Source of the DNA: Mallotus nudiflorus
Taxonomy: Eukaryota; Streptophyta; Magnoliopsida; Malpighiales; Euphorbiaceae
NCBI GenBank assembly: GCA_947683625.1
Contig: CANTUR010000055.1
Coordinates: 3,430,001-3,494,000 of the forward strand
Length of the DNA: 64,000 nucleotides
Direction: 5' to 3'
The notes under the pieces are model-generated. The model worked only from the letters and a program-made list of their open reading frames with translations. It ran no database searches and had not been told where the DNA came from. The first letter of the stretch is position 1; every line of letters starts with the position of its first letter. The position numbers were made by a program, and so were the translations under genes. Shown in pieces: positions 1-12,160 of the stretch.

Positions 1-1012
1 CAGGGAATATAACGAAATTTAATTCATCTACACTAGACATCCCACAAGGAATATAGTGTGCATCGTTAGACATCTTACATGGAATATAACAAAATCAATT
101 CAATTACACTAGACGTCCCATAAGGAATATAGTGTGCATCGTTAGATGTCCCATAGGGAATATAACGAAATTCAATTCATCTACACTAGATGTCCCACAG
201 GGAATATAGTGTGCATTGTTAGACATCCCATAGGGAATATAACAAAATTCAATTCATCTACACTAGACGTCCCATAAGGAATATAGTATGCATCATTAGA
301 CGTCCCATAGGGAATATAACGAAATTCAATTCAATTACACTAGACATCCCACAGGGAATATAATGTGCATCGTTAGACGTCCCACAGGGAATATAACGAA
401 ATTCAATTCATCTACACTAGATGTCCCACAGGGAATATAACAAAATTCAATTCATCTACACTAGAATCCCATAGGGAATATAGTGTGCATCGTTAGATGT
501 CCCACAGGGAATATAACAAAATTCAATTCATCTACACTAGACATCCCACAGGGAATATAATGTGCATCGTTAGATGTCCCACAGGGAATATAACAAATTT
601 TAATTCATCTACACTAGACATCCCATAGGGAATATAATGTGCATCGTTAGACATCCCACAGGGAATATAGTATGCATCGTTAGACATCCCATAGGGAATA
701 TAACAAAATTCAATTCATCTACACTAGACGTCCCACAGGGAATATAGTGCATCGTTAGACGTCCCACAGGGAATATAACGAAATTCAATTAATCTACACT
801 AGATGTCCCACATGGAAGATAGTGTGCATCGTTAGACATCCCATAGGGAATATAACGAAATTCATCATTGTTAGACATTTCACAGGAACAATAGCAAGTT
901 TTCAACTTATCATTGCTAAACGTCCCACAGGGAATATAGCGAAACTCATTTGCATAAAGTCCATTAAACGTTCCATGGGAAATATAATGCGACTTGTCAA
1001 ACACTACACCTT
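1..1012. repeat. Satellite-like tandem array in the 3' UTR of a Tat/Ogre-like retrotransposon
   Basis: A composite unit of about 77 bp repeats roughly a dozen times. It has two related halves sharing a core like tagacgtcccacagggaata: one half follows catctacac and ends in gtgtg, the other follows gcatcgt and ends in aacgaaattcaatt. Units differ by many substitutions, and the last ones (about 860-1010) are the most degraded. The array stops about 115 bp before a polypurine tract and LTR start, which is where Tat/Ogre-type gypsy elements are known to carry tandem repeats. Assignment to the element's 3' UTR is inferred from this position. No coding capacity is credible; short open frames here are repeat artefacts. 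The array continues past the left edge. Confidence 0.85.
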
Positions 1013-1125
1013 GTTTAACAATTTGAGCATCAATCCATCACTTAGGATACAATCGAGTGTCCTAATTTCTTTCTTTTAAAATTGTGTGCTTCTATTGCTT
1101 TGCTGCAATTTGTTAAGCAAACAGT

Positions 1126-1141
1126 AATAAAGGGGGGCAAC
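1126..1141 (+). promoter_or_regulatory. Polypurine tract of the Tat/Ogre-like element
   Basis: The purine-rich run aataaaggggggcaac lies directly before a TG that begins a long LTR-like sequence. This is the expected plus-strand primer position for reverse transcription. The run and junction are seen directly; the function is known for LTR retrotransposons. Confidence 0.7.
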
Positions 1142-3223
1142 TGTAAGCACCCAATTTCAGGATGCAATTGTGCACAATTGTGACGTAAGCCCCTATGATG
1201 AAATTCATTCAAAAATTGAAGTTAGTTGTCAATTTTCTGGGCTTTAAGGACTAAATTGTAATGTTTTTTGGGGTTTGATTGTAAATAAGTCAATTTTTCA
1301 GGGGTCTTTTGGTAATTAAAAAAATAGGATTGGCATTGGTCTAATGTCGATCGACATTACAATGTCGGTCGGCATTGCACAATGCCGACACATTAAAATA
1401 CAGTTTTTTTTTTTATTTTTTCACTGATTTTTATTGATTTTTCAGTATTTTGATTGGTTAAAAATTCAAATTTTATCTTTATAATTATCTGATAAGGTTG
1501 TTTGAATGCAAAAGGTTTTTGAAATCAAAGAAAAACAAACGCTATCTGATCAGATAGGTTTGTTCCTCCTTTGGAGGAAGTTCAGTATGCGCAGACTTTG
1601 CATTTAAAAGTAGAGTCTGCATGTGTGCGTGAAGGGGAGGCTTGGCTAGGGGGACTTCTTTTTCTTCTGGTTTTTGAAAGGATTTTTTTTTTACAGGGAG
1701 AGACTGAGAGAAAGAAGACACAGTAAGAAAAAAAGAGAGACTGCGAGCATAAAACCCTAATTTTCGATATTGAAATTTCCGAAGTCAATAGTCCAGAATT
1801 AACAATATCTTAATTTTAACGGTGATAATTCAATCTGAGGGGCTCAAAAAGAGGCATTTTCACATCATCTAAATCTCCAGTGTTATTTTTCTATTTCTTT
1901 TATTACTCTTTTTTCATTTTCTATTTATGATTTTTCTTTTATTTTTGTTATTATTTTGATTATTTGATTTCGTTGCTAATTTGCTTTTTTTTTTGTCCGT
2001 ATATGGATTGAGGAGGAGGATACTGCCTATGTTTAATTGAACAGAAGATCCATGGAATGCCATGGATGAACCTGTACTGTTTTAATAATAGTTCTTAGGA
2101 TTTTAATTTTTATTCTTCATTTTTGGTATTCTGTGTAGTCATTTTGATTTATGGGTGTATAATCATTTAATTTTAATTTTGTACATAGTTTGTAATAGCC
2201 CCAAAAGTGGGAATAGTAAAAATTTTCATTTTCTATATTTTAAAATTGATTAGTAATTAGGTTCAATTGGGTAAAAAAATCAATTAAAATCAATGGTGGC
2301 AGTAGCTTAAATTAGGGTTTGCATGTAATTAATTTAGGGTTTTTTTTAGAAAATCACTATAATGTTTGTTTGATATATTTATTTGTGTTTTATTTATTTT
2401 GGGCATGTTTTTTTATGTTTTTATGTTTTTGGGCCCCAAGCCCACGTTTAGGTCTAACCCACTAAATAAATAGGCTTAAAAATGGTTTAGGACTTGAAAT
2501 AATTAAAATCAACTTAGGCCCATTAGGTTAATTAGATTTTAGGCCCACTTAGTTAATTAAAACTTGTTTAGACTTTGCTCAGCCTACTTAATTGCATTTC
2601 TTTTAAAATAAATAGACCTAGGCCCATATTTCACTTAAAATAAAATCAAGTTAGACTTAGGCCCACTAATTTAATTTTTCTTTAAAATTGAATAGACTTA
2701 AGCTCATATCTTAGAAAGACTAAAAAATAGATTTAAGATCATTAATTAATAAAATGTAGGCCCACTTTTATTCTATTTCACTTGTAAATAAAATGAAGAT
2801 TTAGCTAACTTTTTTTAATAAAATTAACATAGTTTAGACTTAGGGACAACGTGATCTTGGGTGCATTTTTTACTTGTAATTTTATTGACTTGTTGCCTTT
2901 TTGGGTAGATGGATGTTAATTAGGGTTTAATAAAATTACATGTAATTAGAGGATGAAATAATCATTTATAAAATTATTTTAGATGAACATGAAACTAAGA
3001 GAAGTTAGTATTCCGTATCTAGAATCTCCTGGTTGTAATGCTAATTTTCTTTTAGAGAATCGAGTACCACCGATCAAATTGTCCCAGTTATTACCCTGGG
3101 TGGCAACTCCTCATCTCCACACCATGTCTTTATGACAGTGGTTACTGTGTTCTCTAAGGCCCTGAGCCTAAACAGTGTCATGGTTGCTAAATCTTGGACG
3201 GACGCTAAACCCCGCCGTCTACA
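1142..3223 (+). mobile_element. 3' LTR of a Tat/Ogre-like Ty3-gypsy element
   Basis: A roughly 2.08-kb LTR begins tgtaagcaccc after the polypurine tract and ends ccccgccgtctaca. A diverged antisense copy from 62599 to the window edge starts exactly at the complement of this 3' end, which fixes the boundary independently. Recognisable stretches include the pair around 2051-2070 (gatccatggaatgccatgga), a gggcccc-rich segment at 2430-2780 with repeated taggcccac words, and a terminal block ending in the ccgccgtctaca motif seen in Tat/Ogre LTRs. No reading frame is supported. The next base is copia RNase H sequence, so the parent element inserted into that copia copy. The other LTR, and hence the target-site duplication, lies outside the window. 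Confidence 0.72.
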
Positions 3224-3636
3224 GCACTTTTGGAACTTGTCAATTTTTAGTACAATGTTTAGTTTCTTGGTTTAGCAAGAAACAAGTTTCGGTTTCCTTG
3301 TCCATTGCTGAAGTTGAATATATTGCAGCAAGTCTTTGTTGTTCACAAGTTTTATGGAAAAATTAATATTTAATATACTATAATGTAAAACTTAATCACA
3401 TTCCAATCAAATGTGACAATACAAGTGCTATTAACCTTAGCAAAAATCCCATTAAGCATTCTAGAACTAAGCATATAGACATTATACATCATTTCTTGTG
3501 TGCTCATATTCAAATTGGTGATATCTCACTTGAATTTATTGATACAAATAATCAACTTGCATATATCTTCACCAAACCTCTCAATGGAGAGAGATCAAAT
3601 TTCATTAAGCATGAACTTGGCATGATTGATGGTTGA
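3224..3636 (+). pseudogene. 3' end of copia (Sirevirus-type) pol: RNase H remnant, copy 1
   Basis: The translation gives the copia RNase H signature: TFGTCQF, then CLVSWFSKKQ, IAEVEYIAAS, a CDNTSAINLSKNP block with KHSRTKHIDI, and a terminal IFTKPL, ending at a stop at 3634-3636. A stop (LWKN then TAA at about 3363) interrupts it. Only the last roughly 135 residues survive; protease, integrase and reverse transcriptase are missing because the Tat-like element cuts the coding region at 3223/3224. RNase H would degrade the RNA template during reverse transcription. This copy is dead: truncated, with an internal stop. Confidence 0.85.
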
Positions 3637-4918
3637 ACTTAGCATGATATGTTTAATTGATGGTTAAACTATTTTTATGTGAAATCATGTTGTGCTTATT
3701 GATTACTTTTATTGATAAATATTTTGATTTTGATTTTAAAATTTTTTTAATAGTCGTCAGTTTATATTTGGTTTATCTTTTTAAATTTTCTTTTACATTT
3801 TGTCAAAGAAGGAGATATAATTTGAGTTTGCATGTGTACCAAGTTAATATTTTTTGAACATGTGTATTTTTTTAATTTTAAAACTCCCTTAAAAAATATA
3901 TTTATGTTAGTGACATATTATATTTTTGTTTAATATAGGTGGAGAAAATTTGTTTAAATTTTTGCATGCATATTAACATTGTAAGTATGACTAATTTTGC
4001 CGTACATCATATGTGATAAAAGGCCTTATTTTGCTTACTTTGTTTGTGTAACATAGATTTTATAAAGATTTTATGTATATTTGTTTTCATTTACCCTTTA
4101 TATCTCTCTCTTTTCTTTTTGCTTTTGACAAAAGGGGAGAAATATATTTGAGTTTGTTATTTGTTACTATACATGTGTATAATATTTTATTATTGTGTTT
4201 ATACATGCATAATTCATATATAATTTATTCTTAGAAATTGTTTTGATCTTTGATAAGGCATGAATATCTTCTTAGGAATTGTTTTGATCTTTGAAAATGT
4301 ATGAATATTTTTACAAAGATTTGGTGTATCTTTGCTTTGTTCCTATAGGAATTTTGGTCGCTTTAGGTTCATTTCCTCTTATATCTCTCTCTTTTCCTTT
4401 TGCCATTGCACAAAGAGAGGAAAATATATTATGGATAATTTATGTTTATTTTTTTATATGCTAAGTGCTACATGATTGATTAGCTAGATAAACTTTGTAT
4501 GATCATGTGATAGTTAAGCTCGTCTAACATCAACATTATGTTATATGTACTATTTTTGTTATACATTTTAGTGGCACTATATATATATATATGTCTGAAA
4601 TTATTTCCTCACATTGCCTAACACTTATTTAAATGATCATGTTATCATATTTTATGTTTTTAATATATTTGTCATAAGAATGCTATGTTTTTATCCCTCC
4701 TACTATATTTTATGTTTTTTTTTTATTTTTGTATCAAGGGGGAATAATCTATAAATTTATATTTCTTATCATGTTCATATTCGTAAGGGGAGAAATAAAG
4801 AAATATATTTTATTTCATTTGGTATCATTATTATCACAAATATTATCACACATTTTACTTTGTATTATTTTTTTTTATCAAACTCAAAATAAGTTTGTCA
4901 AAATAAAAAAGGGGAGAT
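3637..4918 (+). promoter_or_regulatory. Multiple polypurine-tract region (xPPT) of the Sirevirus-type element, copy 1
   Basis: Between the pol stop and the 3' LTR lie about 1.3 kb without a convincing gene but with repeated polypurine tracts: 3804-3816 (caaagaaggagat), 4129-4140 (caaaaggggaga), 4411-4424 (caaagagaggaaaa), 4734-4745 (tcaagggggaat), 4785-4795 (aaggggagaaa) and the functional one at 4904-4917 (aaaaaaggggagat). The second and third each follow a tatctctctcttttc run, so whole modules of about 280 bp appear duplicated. Serial polypurine tracts upstream of the 3' LTR are a described hallmark of Sireviruses, and this is the main basis for that lineage call. Short open frames here (66 and 89 codons) have no recognisable domain. 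Confidence 0.7.
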
Positions 4919-6239
4919 TGTTGACCTTAAAAAATCTTAATTTTGATCTTAACAAACCTAATTCTAAGCATTTAATTTATTTTTTTAAGTGTGTATAAGT
5001 TAGGACTCTATTGGAAGTTAAAATAAAGTATAAATATCTTAGGATGATTCCACCTCTAAGATTCAATAAGGATTTTGATATCCTTAGAGCTTTATAATGA
5101 GAAAGTTAGCTTTTTAAAATTTTAACTAGACATCTTAAGGTTTCTGAATTGGGCTTACTTGTCAAAATTTGAGTTCATTTGGATATGCAAATATTGAGTC
5201 AAAATCAACATATGCAGCTGCCATTTCAAATTGTATAGCTCTTAGTATTTTAGACATATCTTGAGCTAAAAAAGTCAAATTAAGGTTATTTAAAGTGATA
5301 TAGAAATATAAGTCAAATATCTAAAACATTAGTGAAGAAAGTGTTTGCAAATTCAAATGTCTCCAATATAAAATCATGGTTTCAACTTCTGCACAGCTGT
5401 TTGATAGTAGTCTTCATTTTAGACTACACAGCTCTTAGTATTTTGGATATATCTTGAGATACAGAAGTCCAATTAAGGTGATTAAAAATGAAATGGAAGT
5501 CTAAGTCAAATATATATAATTTTTATAAAGAAAGTGTGGGCAAATTCGAACGTCTCCAATAAAAAATCACGGCTTGAACTCGTGCATAGCTATATGACAG
5601 TAGTCTACAGTTTAGATTGCATAACTCTTAGTATTTTAAACATATATTGGGCTACAAAAGACTAATTAAGGTGATTCAAAATGATATGGAAACTTAAGTC
5701 AAATATCTATAACTTTTATGAAGAAAGTGTAAGTAAATTCGAACATCTTTAGTAGCCAATCATGGTTTCAATCTGTGTACAACAATCTGACAGCATTACT
5801 TTCAATAATTTAAAATTATAAATGTTGAATTCAAAATATAGATTTTGGACACATTATTTGCACCTCCAACAACTATATTTTTGAGTGTTTATCTATATAA
5901 ACACTTCTAGAGCTGAATGGAAGAAAAGAAATTTTTTCTTATTATCATTCTATATCTTAACATTCATTAAAACTCTTAAATTCTCAAATATTCATTCTTT
6001 ACTTATAACTCTTGTAAGAGTTGGTTGTGTGTTATAAATAGAATTTCTTTTTATCTTAAATCTTAGTACATATTAGTAGGGAAGTGAGATTTATTTCTAA
6101 AGGAATTGGTTGAAGTGTTATCCATTGAAATACTTAGGATTTGATTTTTTGAGTAAGCATTGAAAACTCATGTTGTAAGTTTGTAAGAGTGAACCATAAA
6201 ACTCTTGTATAATTTCAATCTTATGAATAAGATTTTGGG
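4919..6239 (+). mobile_element. Sirevirus-type 3' LTR, left part, copy 1
   Basis: The LTR begins tgttgaccttaa directly after the terminal polypurine tract and runs for 1321 bp until it is broken by the Tekay-like element at 6240. It contains an imperfect repeat of about 200 bp, seen as three successive modules around cagctcttagtattttgga, aagtccaattaaggtgatt and aagaaagtgt at 5230-5380, 5400-5550 and 5590-5740. Its end resumes at 16238. The uninterrupted LTR would be about 1.5 kb. Confidence 0.75.
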
Positions 6240-8669
6240 TGTAACGCCCACCTAATGCATTTGCATTTATTTGCATAACATGCATATCATATAGACATGA
6301 AAAATTTCATGTAATATATGTGGTCTTAATTCCAATATTAAATAGGAAAAGATTGTAAATGTTTACAATTAAGTCCATAACAAGAATTAAAAAGTTTAGG
6401 GTATAAATTGATTAATAGCAAAAATAAAGGGGCTTAAATTAGTTTGGTTATTATTATTATTATTGTAATAAAAAAATGGGTACGTGGATAAGAGGAAGGA
6501 AGAAAGAAGATAATCCTTATCTTCTTCCTCCTCCTCCTTATTCTTCTTCAGATTCAACTTCTTAAAAAAAATAAAAAGAGAGAGCTAATTTTTTTTAAGT
6601 AAAATAAAGGTTTAGAAATTTATTCTAGACCACAATCTTGATATTCAAGGCCTTAAATGTTTATTCGGTAAGTAATTTTAATATTTTTGGTTGAATTAAG
6701 TTAGGGTTTATAAGATGAAAAATTTGAGTTTTAATGATATGGTTTTTCAATCATATTGCTTTGATTATATCTCAAGCTATAAAGCTTCAAATTTAGTATT
6801 CTTTGATGATATGAAAACTTTGAAGAGTTATCTAAAACTATTCCTCTTTTTAGCTCGATCTGATTCAGAATCTATATTAATATTATAAAATAAAATATTT
6901 TATTGCTCGGATTCCATCACTAGTCTGAGTAAGGTGGATTGTTTCATAGAGTTCTTCCTCTATACACCTTCAATTGAAGCAAAATAAATTTTAAATTACT
7001 CTAGACACATAGGATTAATAAGCTGGAAAGTTTTATTTTGAGATATATTGTATAAAATTATTGGTGAGTTTTTAAATTTACCCTATTAAATATGTTATAG
7101 TTGGCAGCTTCATAAGTTTAGGAAGTTTAGTGATTTTATCATGCTAGATGAGGTTCTATTATTTTTTTTATTTTGGATGTTTAAAAGAAAGTGAATTATG
7201 ATCCATTTCAACTAAACTAAACAGAAATGAAGTTGTTATAAAAGTAAATACAAGCAAAGGGAAGAAAGCAATAAAAATAAGTGAATAACTTACTATTCTA
7301 TGTGAAAATAACACGTAAAATAAATAATTATAAATTTATTAGTTAAGCTGGCTGGTTAAGAGGAAAAAATGTGCTATAATTGATATATGATAGTTTTTTA
7401 TCATTGTGTTGATGGTTGATTATTTTTTAGATGAGATTGTACATATGAAAGAGATTGTACTTGAGAATGATGTTTACTGAATTTGGGTGTCCTATTTATG
7501 TAAGAATATAATACTTGTTAAAGCTATATTTGGAGTTTTATAACTCCAAATGAGGTTTTTTTATCCTATAGAAACCTGAAGATGTAACTTACAAAATTGA
7601 TGGAAATAGATGAAACCTAATTTTGTTTTCTTGATGATCAATTTGAGCAATACTTTTTGTAGCTTAGTCTTTTTTATGATAGAATGACCATGGTAGGTTG
7701 TTTTTAATGTTTCTCCTTCTATACATATCCAATTGATGTGAAATCAGTTGCAAACTAATTTATACTTATAATGATATTGATATGGAAAATATTACTTTGA
7801 TATTCATAATGTGGAATTTTTTTATGTATTTTTAAATTTACACTATCGAATATTCCATATTGAAATATTGTATATTTGTGGTATATCTTGGGTATATTAT
7901 ATTCTTGTGTATTATGAGAATGTTAATTGTTTAATGGAGTGGTGTGTGAAGTATATTTAAGTGTAAGAAATATGGTTGGATGAGTATGAGGACGCAATAT
8001 TACTTATGATTGAGGCAGTGCTGTGTATGTTAAAGAATCCCCTTGAAATGCCATAATAAGGCTAAAGAAATATTTGGTACCAAATTATAACAGGCTGTGT
8101 GTGTGTGGGGATCCTTGAATAATTGAAAAGAAGTGATTTTATATATATCATCCATAAGTTCATTGTTGTCCAAAAGAAAATACTATGATTATGTACATTT
8201 TATAAATGCATAGTTAAATATTGAATGGATCGATACTTGATAATATTACATGCTTGCATGAGTTATCTTTCATAGAATATTATGTTATTTATTTACTAAG
8301 TTACAGGCTTACTCCTCTGTATTATTTTTCAGGACTAGAAGAACTGTAGTCTGTTTCGAAGAAACATTTGTATCAATTGCACTAGCATTGTGTTAGGTGG
8401 GTCAGTAGAAGGTCATCTTCAGTTTTCTAGATTATAACATGCTGAATAAATTTTCATATTTCTTACTAAGGCCAATGTATTGTTTATAAATAGCATAAGG
8501 ATAGATGTGAACTGCATGACATTGTAAGATTTTATGGTGTGTGATATGTGCTATTTTATAAATATTCTTTTATATATATTGACTTATGAACAAAAATTTG
8601 ATATTAATGGTTATATTATTTATTAGTCATGTGCATACAATGTGTGCTTAGCATCCTTAACAGGTGTCA
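6240..8669 (+). mobile_element. 5' LTR of the Tekay/Del-like gypsy element, copy 1
   Basis: A 2430-bp LTR runs from tgtaacgcccacc to ccttaacaggtgtca. It matches the 3' LTR at 13779-16237 throughout, with frequent substitutions and small indels, so the insertion is not young. Long LTRs beginning TGTAA with a CCC-rich start are usual for Tekay/Del. A polypurine/polypyrimidine patch at 6490-6560 (ttcttcctcctcctcc) and a ttattattattattattg run sit in the U3-like part. The 5-bp flanks (ttggg at 6235-6239, tagta at 16238-16242) do not match, so no intact target duplication remains. Confidence 0.85.
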
Positions 8670-8674
8670 TTTAG

Positions 8675-8690
8675 TGGTATCAGAGCATGG
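8675..8690 (+). promoter_or_regulatory. Primer-binding site complementary to initiator tRNA-Met, copy 1
   Basis: The sequence tggtatcagagcatgg lies 5 bp after the 5' LTR end and matches the usual plant initiator-tRNA-Met primer site, lacking one c of the usual gagccatgg. It primes minus-strand synthesis in LTR retrotransposons and fixes the element's orientation as plus. Confidence 0.85.
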
Positions 8691-8751
8691 TTTAGAATCC
8701 CTTGGGTTAGAGGTGTGAATACATATATACATGTTAGGAATACATGTAGGT

Positions 8752-8753
<2 letters not shown>

Positions 8754-8784
<31 letters not shown>
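8754..8784. repeat. (AAT)n microsatellite in the Tekay-like leader
   Basis: About ten taa/aat units lie between the primer site and gag. The same run is present in the second copy at about 24822-24852. Confidence 0.9.
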
Positions 8785-8785
<1 letters not shown>

Positions 8786-8825
8786 TTTGAATTAATTAAG
8801 ACTAAGTGTTTATATTTTGCATAGG

Positions 8826-10310
8826 ATGAGTATAGAGGGTCTGAGATAGAATCTTGCTGACCTAAGTGAGTATGAGACTGTGCACAGAGTTGAGCATGCA
8901 AATGCACCACCATAACTAACCCAAGTATTACCACTAGTAATGCAATAATTTCTTGAGACTTTATAGCAGATAATGCAGCCAATGCTACAAACAGTTAATC
9001 AGATAGCCATTAGCTAGTTCAACAGCCAATAATGCAACTAATGGCAGGAGTTAGAGAAACAGAGGCTAGAGATAAAACTTATAACAGACTGAGAAACTAA
9101 GGGGCTACAGAATTTGAGGGGACAACTGATTCTAAGGTAGTAGAGGAATGGTTATGGGAAATAGACAGGGTGCTAGATAGGTTGGATTGCATACCAGATC
9201 AAAAGCTTAAATATGTTGTATCATTATTAAGAACATCAGCTTTAGATTGGTGGGATCTAATTCCATGAAGTAGAAATAGACCTATGATTTTGACTTGGGA
9301 TGACTTCCTTATGGAATTTACAAATAAATACACACTACCAATGTATATAGATCAAAAGAAAATGGAGTTTTGAGCTTGGAACAGGGAAATATGACAGTAT
9401 CAGAATATGAGATGCAATTCTCTCAGTTGTCAAAATATGCATTAAAGGAAGTTGCTATAGAGGATGCAAAATAGAGACGGTTTGAAAACGGTTTGAGAAT
9501 GGATATTTGAGAAAATATTTCCTTGAAGCCACCAAGTTACAGTGCTTTATTAAAGGCTACATTAAGAGTGGAAGAGTGTTTAACTAAAAAAGATGCAATG
9601 TTTGCAAAGAAAAGAAAAGCGACAAGTGAGTATGGTGGTTCAGAGAGAAAAGGAAGAGATTTTTCTTTTAGAGGTTCTAGGTCTTAAGGGAGTATATATT
9701 ATAGGAGAAGGGTTAGCCATCAAAATAAGAGTAGGTCTGCCACAATAACTTCGAGTTGAGGCAAATGAGGTGGTTATAGTTAGAGCATAGTAAAGAGTAA
9801 AAGAGATGAGGGAGATGTTTTAGAGCTAGACGGGGGACGGGGAAAATGGTATATAGGCTAAGAAGTTTTAGGCCTTTAAGCAGGAGAGGGAGTTCCGAAA
9901 AGTTGTTCTATTTCTTCCAGAAAAAAGAGTTTGAGTTGGGGCTTTTAAGGAATGCTTTCTTTATTGAATTATGCTTATGGAGAACTACTCTCTCTAATTG
10001 CTTTAGATAACTCTTAGAAGGGGGAAATAGTGCATCATGTGCTAGATGTTGAAGGTTTTATAGTGGAGAGTGTTAGGGACCAAGGCAGATACTTTGTTAT
10101 TATTGTGGTAAGCCGAGGCATATAGACAGAGATTATTGGAGTAAAAATCAAGCTAGTGAAAGTCAGGTGACAGGGAAAAGTAGTATAGGTGAAAATATGA
10201 CTCAGGGAGGAGTGAGTAGAGGAAGAGGTAAAGGAATGGGATGAGGAAGAGGTTCTAACATGGCGCAGGCTAGACAGATAGGCCAACCTCAGCAATCATT
10301 TCCCTAAGAT
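8826..10310 (+). pseudogene. Decayed gag of the Tekay-like gypsy element, copy 1
   Basis: The frame from ATG 8826 is broken by many stops and shifts, but the gypsy gag core is clear at about 9110-9620: KVVEEWLWEIDRVLDRL, TSALDWWDL, WDDFLMEFTNKY, then MTVSEYEMQFSQLSKYA, RRFENGL and TLRVEECLTKKD. A CCHC zinc knuckle follows at 10095-10136 as CYYCGKPRHIDRDY, its last cysteine changed to tyrosine. Gag would form the virus-like particle and bind RNA. Many stops are TAG, TGA or TAA where CAG, TGG or CGA is expected, as after deamination of methylated cytosine. Stretches of 9780-10090 are purine-rich and hard to align. Confidence 0.75.
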
Positions 10311-10637
10311 AGAGTATATGCAATAACAAGACAGGAAGCACCTTTTGCATATGATGTTGTGATTGGTATAACCTTTATCTATGGTTTTAATGCTTATACA
10401 TTAATTGATCCAGGATCAACATGCCCATTTATTTTATATGAATTTGCATCGAAAAATTATAGCAATATAGAAACCTTGGGGTATAATATTTGTGCATCAA
10501 TGCTTACTGGGGGTACTGTCATTGTAGATAGGGTTGTCAAATCTTATCCTGTGGTAATAAATGGGAATACACTGCATGCGGATCTAGTTGTGATAAAAAT
10601 TAAGGAATTTGATGTTATTTTAGGAATGGATTGGTAA
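10311..10637 (+). pseudogene. Aspartic protease domain of the Tekay-like element, copy 1
   Basis: The retropepsin domain reads YAITRQEA, GFNAYTLIDPGSTCPF, and ends KEFDVILGMDW, after which a TAA stop (10636) replaces the normal continuation into pol. The usual DSG active-site triad reads DPG (gat cca gga at 10407-10415), so the serine is lost. The domain would process Gag-Pol. In the second copy CPF reads CSF. Confidence 0.78.
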
Positions 10638-10655
10638 TCTAAAAATCATGCCATA

Positions 10656-12160
10656 GTGGATTTTCAAACAAAAGAAGTGGTTATGGAGACCTCAATACAG
10701 AGAAAAATAGATTTTATGGGTGAAAGAAAAATTGTCCCAACTTATTTAATTTTAGCTACTACTGCTTTCCATTTGATTAAAAAGGGGTGTGAAGCTTATT
10801 TGGCTAACATGGTAGATGTATCCAAAGTTAGTCCGGGAGTGATGGATATTCTAATAGTGAAGGAATTTGCAGATGTATTTCCAAAGGATTTACCAGGTTT
10901 ACCTCCACATCAAGTGACTGATTTTGAGATAAAAACTATGCCTAGGGTAGCACCAATATCAATTGCACCATATAGAATGAAACCCTTAGAGTTAAAAGAA
11001 TTAAAGAAGCAGCTGGAAGAATTATTGGAAAAAGGATTTATTAGACTGAGTACATCGCCATGGGGAGCTTCGGTGTTATTTATAAAGAAGAAAGATGGTA
11101 GTTTGAGATTGTGTATTGATTATTGGCAATTAAATCGGGTTACCATAAAGAACAAATATCTCTTGCCACGTATTGATGACTTTTTAAACCAGTTAAAAGG
11201 AGCAACTATCTTTTCCAAAATTGATTTAAAGTTTGGATAGTGGCAATTGAGAATTAAAAAGGCACATATACCAAAGATTGCATTTAGAGCATGATATAGG
11301 CATTATGAATTTATTGTGGTGCCATTTGGAATAACAAATGTACTTGCTACTTTTATGTCCTTAATGAATAAAATATTCAAGATAGATCAATTTTCATTAT
11401 GTTTATTAATGATATATTGATTTATTCTGAAACTCGAGAGCAACATGAAGAACATTTAAGAATGGTATTGCAGATTTTGAGAGAAAAGTAGTTATATGCA
11501 AAATTCAGTAAATGTGAGTTTTGGCTAGAAGAGATTACATTCTTAGGGCATATATTTTTTTAAAAATGGTGTACAACTTGATCCTTTGAAGATTGTAGCT
11601 GTAAAGGAGTGGGAACCCCCTAAAAATGTATTAGAGGTATGAAGTTTTTTCAAGATTGGCTGGATATTATAGAAGATTTGTAGAAGGATTTTCAATTATT
11701 ACTAAAACATTAACAAACTTACTAAAGAAGAATGTGATGTTTAAATGGGATGCTAAATGCGAGAAAATTTTTAAAGAATTGAAGAAAAGACTGATTTTTG
11801 CGCCGGTTCTAACTTTGCCATTGAGCAATGGTGGATATATAATTTTTACAGATGCATCACAGTAGGGATTAGGATGTGTGTTAATGCAAAATGGAAAAGT
11901 TATTCTAGACAGTTAAGGAGTCATGAATTGAATTATTTGACTCATGATCTAAAATTAGTAGCAATTGTCCATGCTTTTAAAAAATGGAGGCACTATCTTT
12001 ATGGAGAAACATTTCATATTTTCACTGACCACAAAAGTCTAAAATATATTCCAACACAAAAGGAGTTGAATTTGAGACAAAGAAGGTGGATGGAGTTGAT
12101 AAAGGATTATGATTTTACCATGGATTATCATTCGAGAAAAGCCAACAAAGTTGCTGATGC
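10656..12160 (+). pseudogene. Reverse transcriptase and RNase H region of the Tekay-like element, copy 1
   Basis: An open piece at 10656-11240 carries the approach to RT: VKEFADVFPKDLPGLPPHQ, then PISIAPYRMKPLELKELK, KKQLEELLEKGFIRLS, SPWGASVLFIKKKDGSLRLC and IKNKYLLPRIDDFLNQL. It ends at a TAG (11238-11240). RT continues past frame breaks to the catalytic box, which reads FINDILIYS at about 11402-11428: the first of the two catalytic aspartates is asparagine (aat 11408-11410). RNase H follows at 11656-12160 (FTDASQ then TAG, then SRQLRSHELNY, FHIFTDHKSLKYI, ADALSRKA), with a short deletion near 11885. The order PR-RT-RH-IN confirms Ty3-gypsy. The region cannot encode active enzyme. Confidence 0.85.

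Noticed and set aside
1..1012. Regular short repeats that might suggest a CRISPR array
   Set aside because: The sequence is plant nuclear DNA; units diverge, spacers are themselves repeated, and the array abuts a retrotransposon polypurine tract. It is a tandem repeat.
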